This document shows, one piece after another, positions 1 through 11,325 of a stretch of DNA of 37,195 nt (positions are counted from its first letter, which is position 1; each line of letters opens with the position of its first letter). The DNA is from Diphasiastrum complanatum (Eukaryota > Streptophyta > Lycopodiopsida > Lycopodiales > Lycopodiaceae). The stretch is from positions 1-37,195 of the forward strand of contig MU835687.1 of assembly GCA_029204225.1 (NCBI GenBank), written 5' to 3'. Made by a program: the position numbers and the translations under genes. Under the pieces are notes generated by a model. The model saw nothing but the letters and a program-made list of their open reading frames with translations. It made no database searches and had not been told where the DNA came from.

Positions 1-3000
1 TTTCAAACATCTTGTTTGTATCTGAATTTTTGTCTGCAGTCAATGTCAAACAAAATTGAGGAAGTTCCCAATGTTCAAACCTATTGTTAGAAGATCTTTT
101 AAATTGCGTCTATGCCAAGATGTTGTGTTTGGAAATCTCAGTTGGCAGGAGTATATTTTAAAACATGAATGACTATTTGTTGTTCAGATGCTTTTTTATT
201 CTTTGAGAGATAGTTGATTATATCTCTTTGTAATACTAGTGATGGGACACTACTTGATATCAAAATTGCTTGTCTAATTTGGTATTAGACTATTATGTAG
301 GGCAAATATAATGTAAAAAGAGAAAAGAAAGAACTTGCTCGTCAAGCTAGCATAATGAAGGAAGCTAATATTTCCATCATAAAATCCATGAGCAAATGGA
401 AATAAAAAAGGAAACGGGCTTGTTTCTAATATTAAGGTAGGTTCATCATGACACTGATTATTATTTACAAGTTGCATATGTTTTGAATAGATTTTGTTGT
501 TGTTTCTTAGTTTTACATTGAATCTTGATAAATATCATGATGGCGTTTGTCATTATGCCTCGATAATGGGGCTATATCTTCTAGCGGAACATATGATTTT
601 TGGAGGGGATCAACAATCATGGTTTCATATGGAACATTGCCAAGAGACAAGGTGATCGATGGATCATAGAGAGATGAAGGCTAAACTATTGTCAGAAGAA
701 TTTTTATCATAGATGGTGTAAAATCATGCAAATAGTGGATTATTTTGCAAGTTTTGTTCTAGCAATCTATGAAGGGACTTTTTTTTTCCGAGGACTCATT
801 TTCGATATGTAAATGCAATTGCATTATCAAACAATGATTTCCTCATGATCCACCCTTCTGAACAAGATTTGTATCATCTTTTCATTTCGATCGAAACATC
901 AACAAAAGTTAGATTTTGGACTAGAAAAGGCTCCAATCGCAATATGCTTTGTATAATTCGGACGATTGAATACACTGTCATGTATTCTATGTTTATTTTT
1001 GACACAACTATTACACATACCATGTTTTCTTTGATTTGTTTTCATATGTATATTTCCATAAAATGTAATGGTTATCGCGTATGGAGGTATATTATCAATT
1101 TCTAGTATGTTTTTGTTTGCAGATGCGGTCCACGAAAAAAAATTGAGCTACCACAGGTGAACAACATTTTATAGATTTCACTAGATTCATCCCTATTTCC
1201 AACCATTGATTATTCATCTCTGAAATTTCCACTCTCGTCTTGTTGAAGAGTCTAAAATTTGTCTCTTTCTTTTTTCAATATTCTTTGTCTTAGCAAGCAA
1301 ACGTTTGGTGTTTCATGGTTGATGTCATGAATGCATTCTAAGAAACAAAAATGGTTGCAAGTAAAATACTTATGTACAATCTATATGCAAAAAAATGAAG
1401 TTTGCAATATGCGTCTTTCAACTAAAAAGTTGCAAAATGAGATAATAAATTTACTAGTTCATGTACTCAAAAGAGGAGGTGGTCTTTATACAAAGACCTG
1501 CAAACATATAAACATATGAAAACGATCATTTATGATTGTAGAACAGCAAACAAAGAACAATTCAAGAAAAAATATTTTCAACAGATTTGAAGTTTTTCCA
1601 ATTTGATTTTTCATGGTAGAAGGACACATTGCAAAATGTATCATAAGAAATAAATTGTAGCAAGTATTCTAAGAACTTTGAGGGAAAAAGAATTTTTAAC
1701 AAAACAATTTAATCAATTGCTAAACTTCATAAAACATCAAGGTTGTCGTAATTTTCTTATAAATTCAATGTCGTCAAATATCTATAGAAAAACATATATC
1801 CAAAGCAAACTACATTGCAATGTTTAGCGTCGAGGGTGAAGAAAAGGATGGTTGAAATGTAACACAAGTTATGTATCTGTCGTGGAACTTCGTGCATGAG
1901 GTATTAGAGCACGATGACTATCTAGAGTTTTATGACTACAATTTAATGTACTTGTCTTTATTCACATTTCTATATCATCTCACTATACATGCATTTGTAT
2001 CTCTTTCAACATATATTCATTTCAAATTGATGAAATAGTGTCAATCATATGCGAATGATCTTTTTCAAATTGTTACTACAGGTTAAAGTTGTTAGTTTTG
2101 TTTTGTTGGCATGTTGCCATGAAGAGGTGGCAATTGTCCTCTTCAAAATTTTCAAGAAGGAGATTATGCCTGTCTCCTTGCAATTTCGCAGCATGATATT
2201 TGAACTTTGAAGTTTGCCAAAGAAAAGATCGTTCGCATCCAATTGAAATTTTTTTAATGTGAAATGGTATAGACTCATGAAGCCTAGAAATATTTTTCCA
2301 TAACTCTATTTCATTATGAAACTCATAAACAACTACTATTCAATGTTATGATTGGCAAGTAAATATCTATCAAGTGTTTCATGCAACCAAAAGGATATCT
2401 ATGGAACAATGTTAAAATTCACAATCTAGTTTGGACCATTTTTGGTCACATGCATTGTAATTGGCAATATGGCCATATAAATAGATGCCAACACATGCCA
2501 AATAGCATGAAATGCTTTTCATTAGATCAAAGCAAATGCTTGTGAGCAACCTCTCTCTCTCTCTTATTCTCTTTCACCTCTACTCATGGATTGTGTGATT
2601 AATGTTAGGTTGATGAATAGAATAGTTTGGGGTTAGTGTTAGAGTGAATGTGGTTAGAAAAGCAGCTAAAGTAGCCAACTTAATATAGTTAGAGCCCTAT
2701 CCTCGTGGAACTAACACTTTTGACAGGCAGAGGGTGGCTCACGCTAAACTACGACCCTACAATAAGTCAAGCATCGATGCATTGTTTTAGGCATACAAGG
2801 CTTGCCAATGTCAGTATAAAGATACTTAGCCTGTGCATAGCAACAAACAGACCATAAAGATTAACAATGTGGATCATTTTGAAGGGACCACAAGAGCTTT
2901 TGAAGTTTGTTTCACCTTGCAAACTTTCATTAAAAAAATTTCAATTTCAAGGGACCCAAGGACCCAAAATTGTTTGAAAAGTGAAGTTTCTTCACTATAA

Positions 3001-4837
3001 AAAAAATAGTTCATTTTCTAAAAAGGCCCTTACTTCTACCTCCTTTAACCGTTTTGGACCAAACGAAGGGCGTATGGACTCCAAACGAAGGGCACATGAA
3101 CTGTACCTGCAAGTATGGTACCGCAAAAACAGAGTGTTAATTGTGGCCAAGAATCCAATCAAAGACAAGCAAAGAGATTAAGAAGTGATTTGTCCTGTCA
3201 TGTCACACAGTAGTTCAATCCCAAGGGAACAATGTCTATTAACAAAGTGTCATGCAAGCTTATGATGATAGCCTAACATCTAACTAAGCATTAACCCTAA
3301 TCATCAAAGATCAATGATGGAAAAGTGTGTGTGATGTGACCAACGTGGCACCATTTCAAGAGTTTGGAGTGTGCTAGATATGTGTGTGTGTGTGTGTGTG
3401 TGTGTACCTTTCACGCAGCTAGATAACATGTATAATTACATATAAAGATGGAGCTTGTCTTGAGATAAAAGCCTATGTGAAGCTATACTTTTGTCCCATC
3501 ATAAAAATGGAATGTTTCTGTTGTCGGTTATGTATTGCCATAACTCATACATGATATATATTTTCGCTTTAAAAACTCGAATAAAAAGTCAGGTTGGAGA
3601 GGTTAGAGAAGGATGGGGGCAATGATGGAGAGAAGGAATTTTTTGGAAGGTAGTGAAGTCACATCATTGTTCGATATTTTTGTTGTTGTAGGTGATTGGT
3701 TATTTTTGCAAGTTATCAACAACTTCTTCAGTATGTTGGTGTGCAAAATTTCTAAAGCGAAATTAGGATTTCCAACCTAAAAAATGAGGAATAACTTCAT
3801 AATGAGAGAAAATTCAACTTTTGGAGCTTGTAAATACTATTGTACAACATGACAGAGTGCTCCTTAACATTAGTGGATAATTTTCATCAAATTTTTAGTA
3901 ACATGTGTAGCCAAGTTGACTTAATTGATTCCATACATCAAAACATAACTTATGTAAAAAGAAACATTCTTCAAATCACAAAGGTTAGCTATTGAGTTTG
4001 CATTTTTTTTATACAAAAGCATTGGCCATTGTTATACCTTTGAAAAAAGCTCCCATATCGAGCCCACAACATGCAACATAATTTGCTTGTTTATCAGCAA
4101 CTCTCCTCTTCAAATAATTGTCAATAATTTAATAATATTTGCTATTTTCATCATAGTGGAGACCTTCAAATTCTGAATTTGTATTGTAGACAGTCCTCTC
4201 AAAAGACGAGCTAATTGCATGTGAATCCTCTTTGAATATATTGTAGATGTGTTCATTATGTTGGAAGCTTGAGAAGATGATGCAATGCAATTCGGGACCT
4301 TAAAGATTATAGTAGAAAATGAATATGGAATCAGAAGGACCACATGGGAGCTTACAATATTTGGATAAATAATGTGCGCTTGCCTAGAACAGGATTCAAA
4401 AAGACAATGACAACCATAAAGAAATATCCAAATCATCCAATTCTATAGCTAGAAATAAATTAGATTTTAGATTATAATTGATGCAAACCATTATTTTTAT
4501 TGGTTTCATTTTGAATTAGTGCTTTTATTCTGATTTTGGTTTGGGTATGATTGATTGTTCACTGTATCTCCACGTGACAATTCTAGTTGGATTGTCGATA
4601 TCCTATGCAATTTTTTCTTGATTGGGGTTGAAGATAGAAGAAATTCAACCCTAAAACTCCACTCATTCTGAATCAAAAAACTTCCTCGTGGACTTGGTGA
4701 CATTTGTGGATTCCTAGTACTGCTACAAACAAGCACAACTCTTCTGTTTCATCTTGCTTGATAACACTCTTCTGGTACAAGATTATCCATCTATGTTTTA
4801 CTTCAAGATGTCTGCAACTTATAGGTTGCTCATTCCA
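1..4837. other. AT-rich flank downstream of the RRP15-like gene, no gene recognised
   Basis: Open frames here are short, lack family resemblance and have no coherent splice structure. Small features seen are a (CT)7 run at about 2551-2564, two copies of CCAAACGAAGGGC 22 bp apart (3059-3071, 3081-3093), and the (TG)12. The phrase TCCTCGTGGAACTAACAC near 2700 resembles debris of LTR leaders but is too short to call. Confidence 0.6.
3381..3405. repeat. (TG)12 microsatellite
   Basis: An uninterrupted TG run in AT-rich non-coding DNA. Confidence 0.95.
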
Positions 4838-4845
4838 TTGTCAAT

Positions 4846-5046
4846 CTTAGTTGCCCGTGTTCCAGAACGCATTCCGTTCCGGAACGATGCCCTCAAACAA
4901 AAAAAAAAAATACGTTTTTTTTAACTAAGGATTTAATTCATATAAATAATTAAAATAATTAAATTTATATGAATATCGTTCCTACCAGGAACGTTCCGGA
5001 ACGTACAGAACGTTCCGACCCATTTTGGTCGGAACGGGCTTCTAAG
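4846..5046. mobile_element. 201-bp hAT-type MITE with perfect 8-bp TSD
   Basis: A perfect 8-bp direct repeat TTGTCAAT flanks it (4838-4845 and 5047-5054). The terminal inverted repeats are CTTAGTTGCCCGTGTTCC on the left and CTTAGAAGCCCGTTCC on the right (read inward). Several GGAACG/CGTTCC motifs lie inside both ends. The AT-rich centre is a near-palindrome (ATTCATATAAA ... TTTATATGAAT). There is no coding capacity. The AGTTGCCC..GTGTTCC terminus resembles the ends of the two hAT elements at 20.7 kb and 24.7-29.7 kb. Confidence 0.88.
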
Positions 5047-5054
5047 TTGTCAAT

Positions 5055-5941
5055 AGTCAGCTACGTCTCACATAAGGCAGGTGATAGAGTGAGGAAATGA
5101 TATCCTCCCCTCATAACAGTTTTTGATTTCCATTGTCTGCTTCCCAAAAGCAGGAGATAAACCTATGTGGAACAAATAAATTTTGGGGGCACGTCAACGC
5201 AAGGATTTCTTATCGAATCGGTCTTATGTTGATTGAACTGTATGAAATCGACAGAAGTACCATAAACACCCAGATGTGATATCAGAATTGGCATTCAGAT
5301 ACTCTTTAGAAGCATTCTCAACCAATCTGTGAGAACATTATAGAGTTAAGCAGCACAACCAAGTTTACGCATCATTTTCATATGTATCATGAATGAGAAT
5401 AGCTAGAAACAGGGTATTACACATGAAAGCTTAACAGATTGGTAGACAGAAACCTTTAGTAAAAGCTAGTGTGCCAGATAAAGACATTTGAAAAACACTC
5501 TGAAAATTGAGCAACGAAGGTCAGTTCTTTTCATGAATGTTGAATGATTAAAGAAGAAGAATGCTTCATAGTGCAGGCCACTCATTTTACTCATGCTGCA
5601 CCCATGGGAGTTCGTTGAACAGTAGAATGCCACAGTTAATAGGGATTGACCTCGGCCAAGTGCCTGCTCTTGTTAATTGAACGTATAAGAAATATCACTT
5701 TTAAACCTCTTTAAAAGCCATGGATTTTGAATTGACCTCAAGCACAAATGATTTTCGCTACCTTTGCAAAAGCAAACTCAGCACCCAATACAGTGTGCCG
5801 TACCCAGTAAAGAGTTCTATTGCCACTTTACATCGAATCATGCAGGTCTGAATCTTTTCCAACTTTTCACCAGTTATGTGGAAATGATCACGTGACAATC
5901 CTCCCTCCAGCTGCTGTAGCATTCATTTCAAAACTCCAATG
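5055..5941 (-). other. 3' flank / probable 3' UTR of the RRP15-like gene
   Basis: This is the sequence directly after the stop codon in the gene's direction. No coding similarity and no clear AATAAA were found, so the transcript end is not placed. Confidence 0.4.
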
Positions 5942-6022
5942 TTATTCGCTGTCACTTCCATGGGGCAAACTAGTATCACTGTTGACGCCAGTTGCAAATG
6001 CCAAGTGGTCAATTGCAGCATC
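5942..6022 (-). CDS. RRP15: RRP15-like coding exon 8 (C-terminus and stop)
   Basis: This exon encodes 26 residues and TAA ([13 protein letters not shown] followed by an acidic tail ending GSDSE). The acceptor is strong (cttttgtgtatcctgcag). Phase 0 continues from WDKKV in exon 7. The short acidic C-terminus fits the family. I see no clear AATAAA on the minus strand in the next few hundred bases, so the 3' UTR end is unresolved. Confidence 0.85.
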   Translation of the reverse strand, partial: DAAIDHLAFATGVNSDTSLPHGSDSE

Positions 6023-9000
6023 CTGCAGGATACACAAAAGCCCATGAAAGGTATCAATAAAGTAATACTAAACCAAAAACTACCTACTACTACATTACTA
6101 GAAACAAAAACCATCCACAACAAAGCTCTCTAATCATAGTTGCAAACAATGTTGACAATCTTGAATCGACAAATCAGAAGGTTTTTCAATGGTGTGTATC
6201 AATTTGCTATCACAAGACTGGTAATCTTAAAAATTTGTATAGGATTTTTGGACATATAACGCATAAACATTTATGCAAGTTCAAACATGCATATCAAAGT
6301 TCAACAAGTCAAGATGTGCTTGTAAGTTTTCAGCCATGATTCTATGAGTGACCAATTGCAACTCTATTACTAACAAAAACAATCCCGGAAGATGAGAGGT
6401 TTAGAGTTGAAACAATTATACATTACAAAGTAGAGGCTTTTGTCAGCTGAAAAGCACACGCACATGCACATATATCTTGGCAATTGAATTCAGGGCCAAC
6501 AACAGAGCCTCGCCAGGACCACAAAAAAAGCAGATTAAATACAAGCTTTTCTTGGGACCATGTAGCTAACATTGATAGCTTTCACAGGTAGTTGCACAGC
6601 CAGCATTGCATCGTAACCCTAAGATTCTCAAATGTAGGTCTCAGACGTTTATCCTGATTGGAGCAAGTATCTTACAACATATGAATCAGTCTAATAGCTT
6701 CCAAAAGCCTTCGCTCTAACTGACTGACCAACAAGTAGGTACTAGATTGTTTTAATCAGGCCAAGGAAAAAAACCATTACTGAATGACCCCACTGAGACT
6801 TACTCATGAAAATGCAATGCAAAGTTCAGAAATCAATGTCAAAGTAGTACAATCCTCAAGCAATGATAACTGCCAATACTAGAAGATTAAGCAAGCAAAT
6901 TCCACAGAAAACAATGTAAAAAGCAATTAAGCTCACCACCTTTTTGTCCCATTCCTTCAACGTTGACCTTCCCAGCATAAAATTATCCTGCAGAACAGTC
7001 CACCCTGGCTTTTCTCCAGATACAACATCCCTCCGCTACAAAATCACAATCAGATAAGTATGTTCTCAATAAATGTCAACCAGAAAATGCTAAAGCATTA
7101 AACAAAACTAGACTACATGGCTAGAAATCTGCATGAACACATCTTCTTGTTGAGCAGAACACTAGCTAGTTCAGAACAAGTTTCTCAGAATGTGCCTTTT
7201 GTTTACTTCCTATCGTAGGAAGCATAAATGTCTAAGATAGGTATGGACCCAAAGATATTCTATCCAAACTTGCTTTTATTGTCTTATCCTACTGTTGGGG
7301 TGAACCTCACTTGTGTATCTGTACCAGGGTAATCTACACCTTCACTCTAGCAAGACTTTAAAGTAAAGCCTGTTGAAATATAATACCTGTTTTACCCTAG
7401 TGGCTCTAAGCACTTACATGGTTTTATGTTCTGTATTTGTCATGGGGACAATTTCATTGTAAATACATTGTAGCCCTCTTTGTAAGTTAAAAGAAGTGAG
7501 TGTAAGTTGGGTACCAAGTGTGCATGCCATGTGATAAGACTCAATTTGGTGATGACACCTCAATCGTACCTAATTATGTAAGGGAGGATTCACCCTCAAG
7601 GAGGCCTACGCCCTCCTATAATCAATCAAGCATTTGGTGTTCCAACTTGGTTTCTTGCGGTGCGCAAGCTTCCCATAGCTAGTTTCCTTCAAGCTTTCAT
7701 TTGTCGTGTTCATTATTGAGGTTAACATACTTTCCTTAATGTTCATCATGGTATCAGAGCAGGTTATTTAGCCTATGATCTGCGAAAATTTGGAAACTTT
7801 AGATCATTTTTCAAATTTCAGACTGAGGAGCTTAACTTGAAAGTGGCACACTTTCAATAGAGCGGTCAGTTTTCAGAACAGGAAGCATAGTTGGACAGCT
7901 GGTGATAAGAGGAGCACAGCCATACCAAAATCTTTGGATTCTAAGCAACTTCCCAAAAGTTGGAGAAAGCAGCTTGTGGAGAAGTAGGGCGCACTTTCTG
8001 TAAGGAGATTCGATCAGGGTGCAAAGTGGAACTTGTGCAAGGCATAGCAGGGCCATGCTGTATGGCAAAGACAAGAACAACAGCAGTTGGGTATTAGACA
8101 AGTGGCATAATACCCTAGTTTGGATGAAACCCTAGTTTCTTGAAGCACCTTAGTTCTTGAGTATTTTTCAAAATTTTCTTTTGTTTGATTGAAGAATAAA
8201 TCATGGCTGACTTGAGTGAGAGCTCAGAGTCTACTCAATGAGTCAAGTAGATTGGATGCAACCAATTACAGGGTGTGGAAGTTTCAAATGCAAAACATTC
8301 TCATGGATAGAGAATGTTGGGACATAGTCACATGGCTTGAGCCTATTCTAGATTCTGAGCCTGAGTTGAAAAATTACATCAAGAGAGGATCAGAAGCACA
8401 TCGTATCATCAACCTTTATAAGGTGTGTTGTAGGACCTCGTGAGGCTTGGGAGATAATGAGGTTCACGTATGAGGTAAGGGAGAGCCCTCCCTCATTTGA
8501 AGAATTGTGCGCTTTACTCATGCATGAAGAATTGAGGAGAAAGAACCTTTTTAATAGGGAAGGTAATGATGAGCAAGCATTTGCTTCAAAGAAGAAGACC
8601 CATTTTTCAAAGGCAAGAAAAAGGGCAAATTCAACGTTGGTGATTCGACACAAAATCTTGAGTAACAGATGGGTCAAATGCAAGTTTTGGATACACAAAG
8701 TTCTGGTCCTTCATCTATGCCAAAAAGAAAGGGCAATTGCGACATATACAATGATTTTGCTTTTGAATGTGGTAAGAAGCAAAGTGAAAGGAAGGCAAGA
8801 AGCAAACAGGTCACTTTGCTAAGAAGGTTGCAAATAGCAACAATGAAGACATTGGACAATTTGAACTCTTCACTGCACGTTGGCAACTCAAGCCATGAGT
8901 GTTGGTTGGTACAAAGATTCTGGTGCCTCTAAACGCATGACTCCGCATCGAGACTGGTTTGATTCATTTAAAGAAATGAATTGAGGGCATTGTGTATACC

Positions 9001-11057
9001 TTGGGGACAACACAACACATCCGGTCAAAGGCAAAGGAACAGTACCTGTGAAACTTCCTTCATGGGAAGTAAACATCATAAAGAATGTTCTATTTGTACC
9101 AAAGTTGGCAAAGAACCTACTGTCGGTTGGGGCCATCACTAAACGAAACATGACAATAGTGTTTCATGAGTCGACTTGTTTAGTGAAGGAAAATGAGCAT
9201 GATGATAGGATCATTGCAAAAGGATTGCAGGAAGGTGGTCTGTATAGGTTTCAGCATACTACCATCCCCACTCAAGAAGCCTATGTTGCAAAAAATTTTG
9301 ATCAGGATAAGTTATGGCACGTGCCACGAGAGATATGGCCAATTGAGTTATCCAAGCCTACAGGTGCTGAAGAAGCATGATTTGGTAACTGGATTAGCCT
9401 CTATCAAGTCAAGCAATGACTTTTGTGAAGGGTGTGCACTTGGCAAGCAACAAAGGAAAAGATTTTCTATATCAAAAGTTGTCAAGGCAAAGCAAGTACT
9501 TGAACCTATTCATATGAATTTGTGTGGACCAATGCAAACTAGATCTGCAAGAAAGGGCTTTCTACTTCATGACCTTCATCGATCATTTTTCACAAAAGAT
9601 ATCGGTTATTTTTTTGAAGGAAAGATCTGAGGCAATCAAGTACTTCAAGATCTTCAAGGCTTTGGTTGAAACCAAACTGGCATGAAAATAAAGGTACTTA
9701 GATAGATACATATCATGAGAGTTCAAAGATTTATGCAATTCAAGTGAAATCAAGACTATTTGCTACTCCAAATACTCCTCAACAAAATGGTGTTGCTCAG
9801 AAACAGAACAGGTCCATAGTTGAGTGTGCACGTAGCATTGCCAAACTCTTTCTGGGCTGAAGCCGTGTATACTATTGTATTCTTGTTAAACAGGAAGCAA
9901 TGTCAATCAGCCAAAGGTGGGACTACTTTGAGTATTTGGATGTACCAGCTATGCACACATACCCAAGGATGACAGGAATCTGTCAAGTGTATATTCTTAA
10001 GCAAAAGCATACTTATTGTATAATCTTGAGACCCAGAAAAATATTCTGAGTAGAGATGTTGCCTTTGATGAAGACCACGCACCTCAGGTCAAGGAGCATG
10101 AGAACAATACTAAGAGTGAGTATCTTCTAGTTATCGATTCCAGCGAGAAAATCTCAAAGGAGCCCAATCAGGAGACCTTTTTGCCTCAAAAGCAAGAACA
10201 AGAGGAGCACATTGATGAGACGCAAGTGGAAAGTGCAAAGAGGGCTAGAAAGACACATTGGGATACATGGTTACCATCTACATCATCTTCCTCAAAGAGT
10301 CTACGAAGGTGGTATTCGCAAAAAGTCAAAGATGGACGGATGATGCAAGAAGGTGGATGTAGAAGGGAAGTTGCAAGGAGATCTTACAGGAAACCCATGC
10401 AACGAGAGAGTCAGGAGACTACCTTTGCGCTTATGACATCTATCTTAGAGTCACACGATTCTACGAAGCTGAGAAGGTAAATGTATGGCAAAATGCCATG
10501 CAAGAGGAGCATGACTCCATTTTGCAATATGAGACATGGAAGCTTATACCTGATGAGAAGCAACCAATAAGTTGCAAATGGGTTTACAAGACCAAGTATT
10601 AGGCAAGTGGCAAGATAGAAAAGCATAAGGGAAGACTTGTTGCAAAGGGATTTGCTCAACATGAAGTGCTTGACTATGATGAGACATTCGCTCTAGTTGC
10701 TAAAATGACATCAATAAGAAACGTGTTGGCAGCAGCAGCCTATTTTCATGGGACATTCAACAACTGGATGTCAAAAGTGCCTTTCTCAGCGGAGAATTGA
10801 AGGAAGAGGTTTACATGGAGCAGCCACAAGGTTCTAAGGCTGAAGGCAAAGAGCATTTATGTAAGCTTAAGAAGGCCTTGTACGGGTTAAAGCAAGCGCT
10901 CAAGGTCTGTGTTTAGATTGCACATCAACAATTTGCTGCTGGAGCAAATTGATGGCATGCACCATTTCCTCCATATTGGCTGCTACCAGGCCCGAGGAAG
11001 ATGGAGCCCGAGTTCCTTCCACAGGTTCTTCCATTTGTGTGTGTGTGTGTGTGTGTG

Positions 11058-11096
<39 letters not shown>

Positions 11097-11269
11097 TGTA
11101 GCAAAAAACTAGAGGAAAAACAAAGAAGGTGCAAAAACAGGCTCAGGCAAGCATAGTTTCATCAAATCGCATTTCAATCAACATACCGCTGTTTCAAAAC
11201 AGACCGTTCGAGTCAGATTCTGCTGTTCAAATCGGCCTGCTGGAACCCATGCCCATAGCCCAAGAACTA

Positions 11270-11325
<56 letters not shown>

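Larger units (their letters stand above)
7293..10902 (+). mobile_element. 5' part of a Ty1/Copia LTR retrotransposon, truncated in reverse transcriptase
   Basis: Order seen: an LTR-like block, TGGTATCAGAGC primer-binding site, leader, gag, zinc-knuckle remnant, protease, integrase and the start of reverse transcriptase. Protease before integrase before RT is the Copia order. The homology stops abruptly after ALYGLKQAL (about 10902), before the RT YVDD catalytic motif and RNase H, and no matching 3' LTR is visible. Many stops and frameshifts interrupt it. It lies in intron 6, antisense to the RRP15-like gene. Confidence 0.9.
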
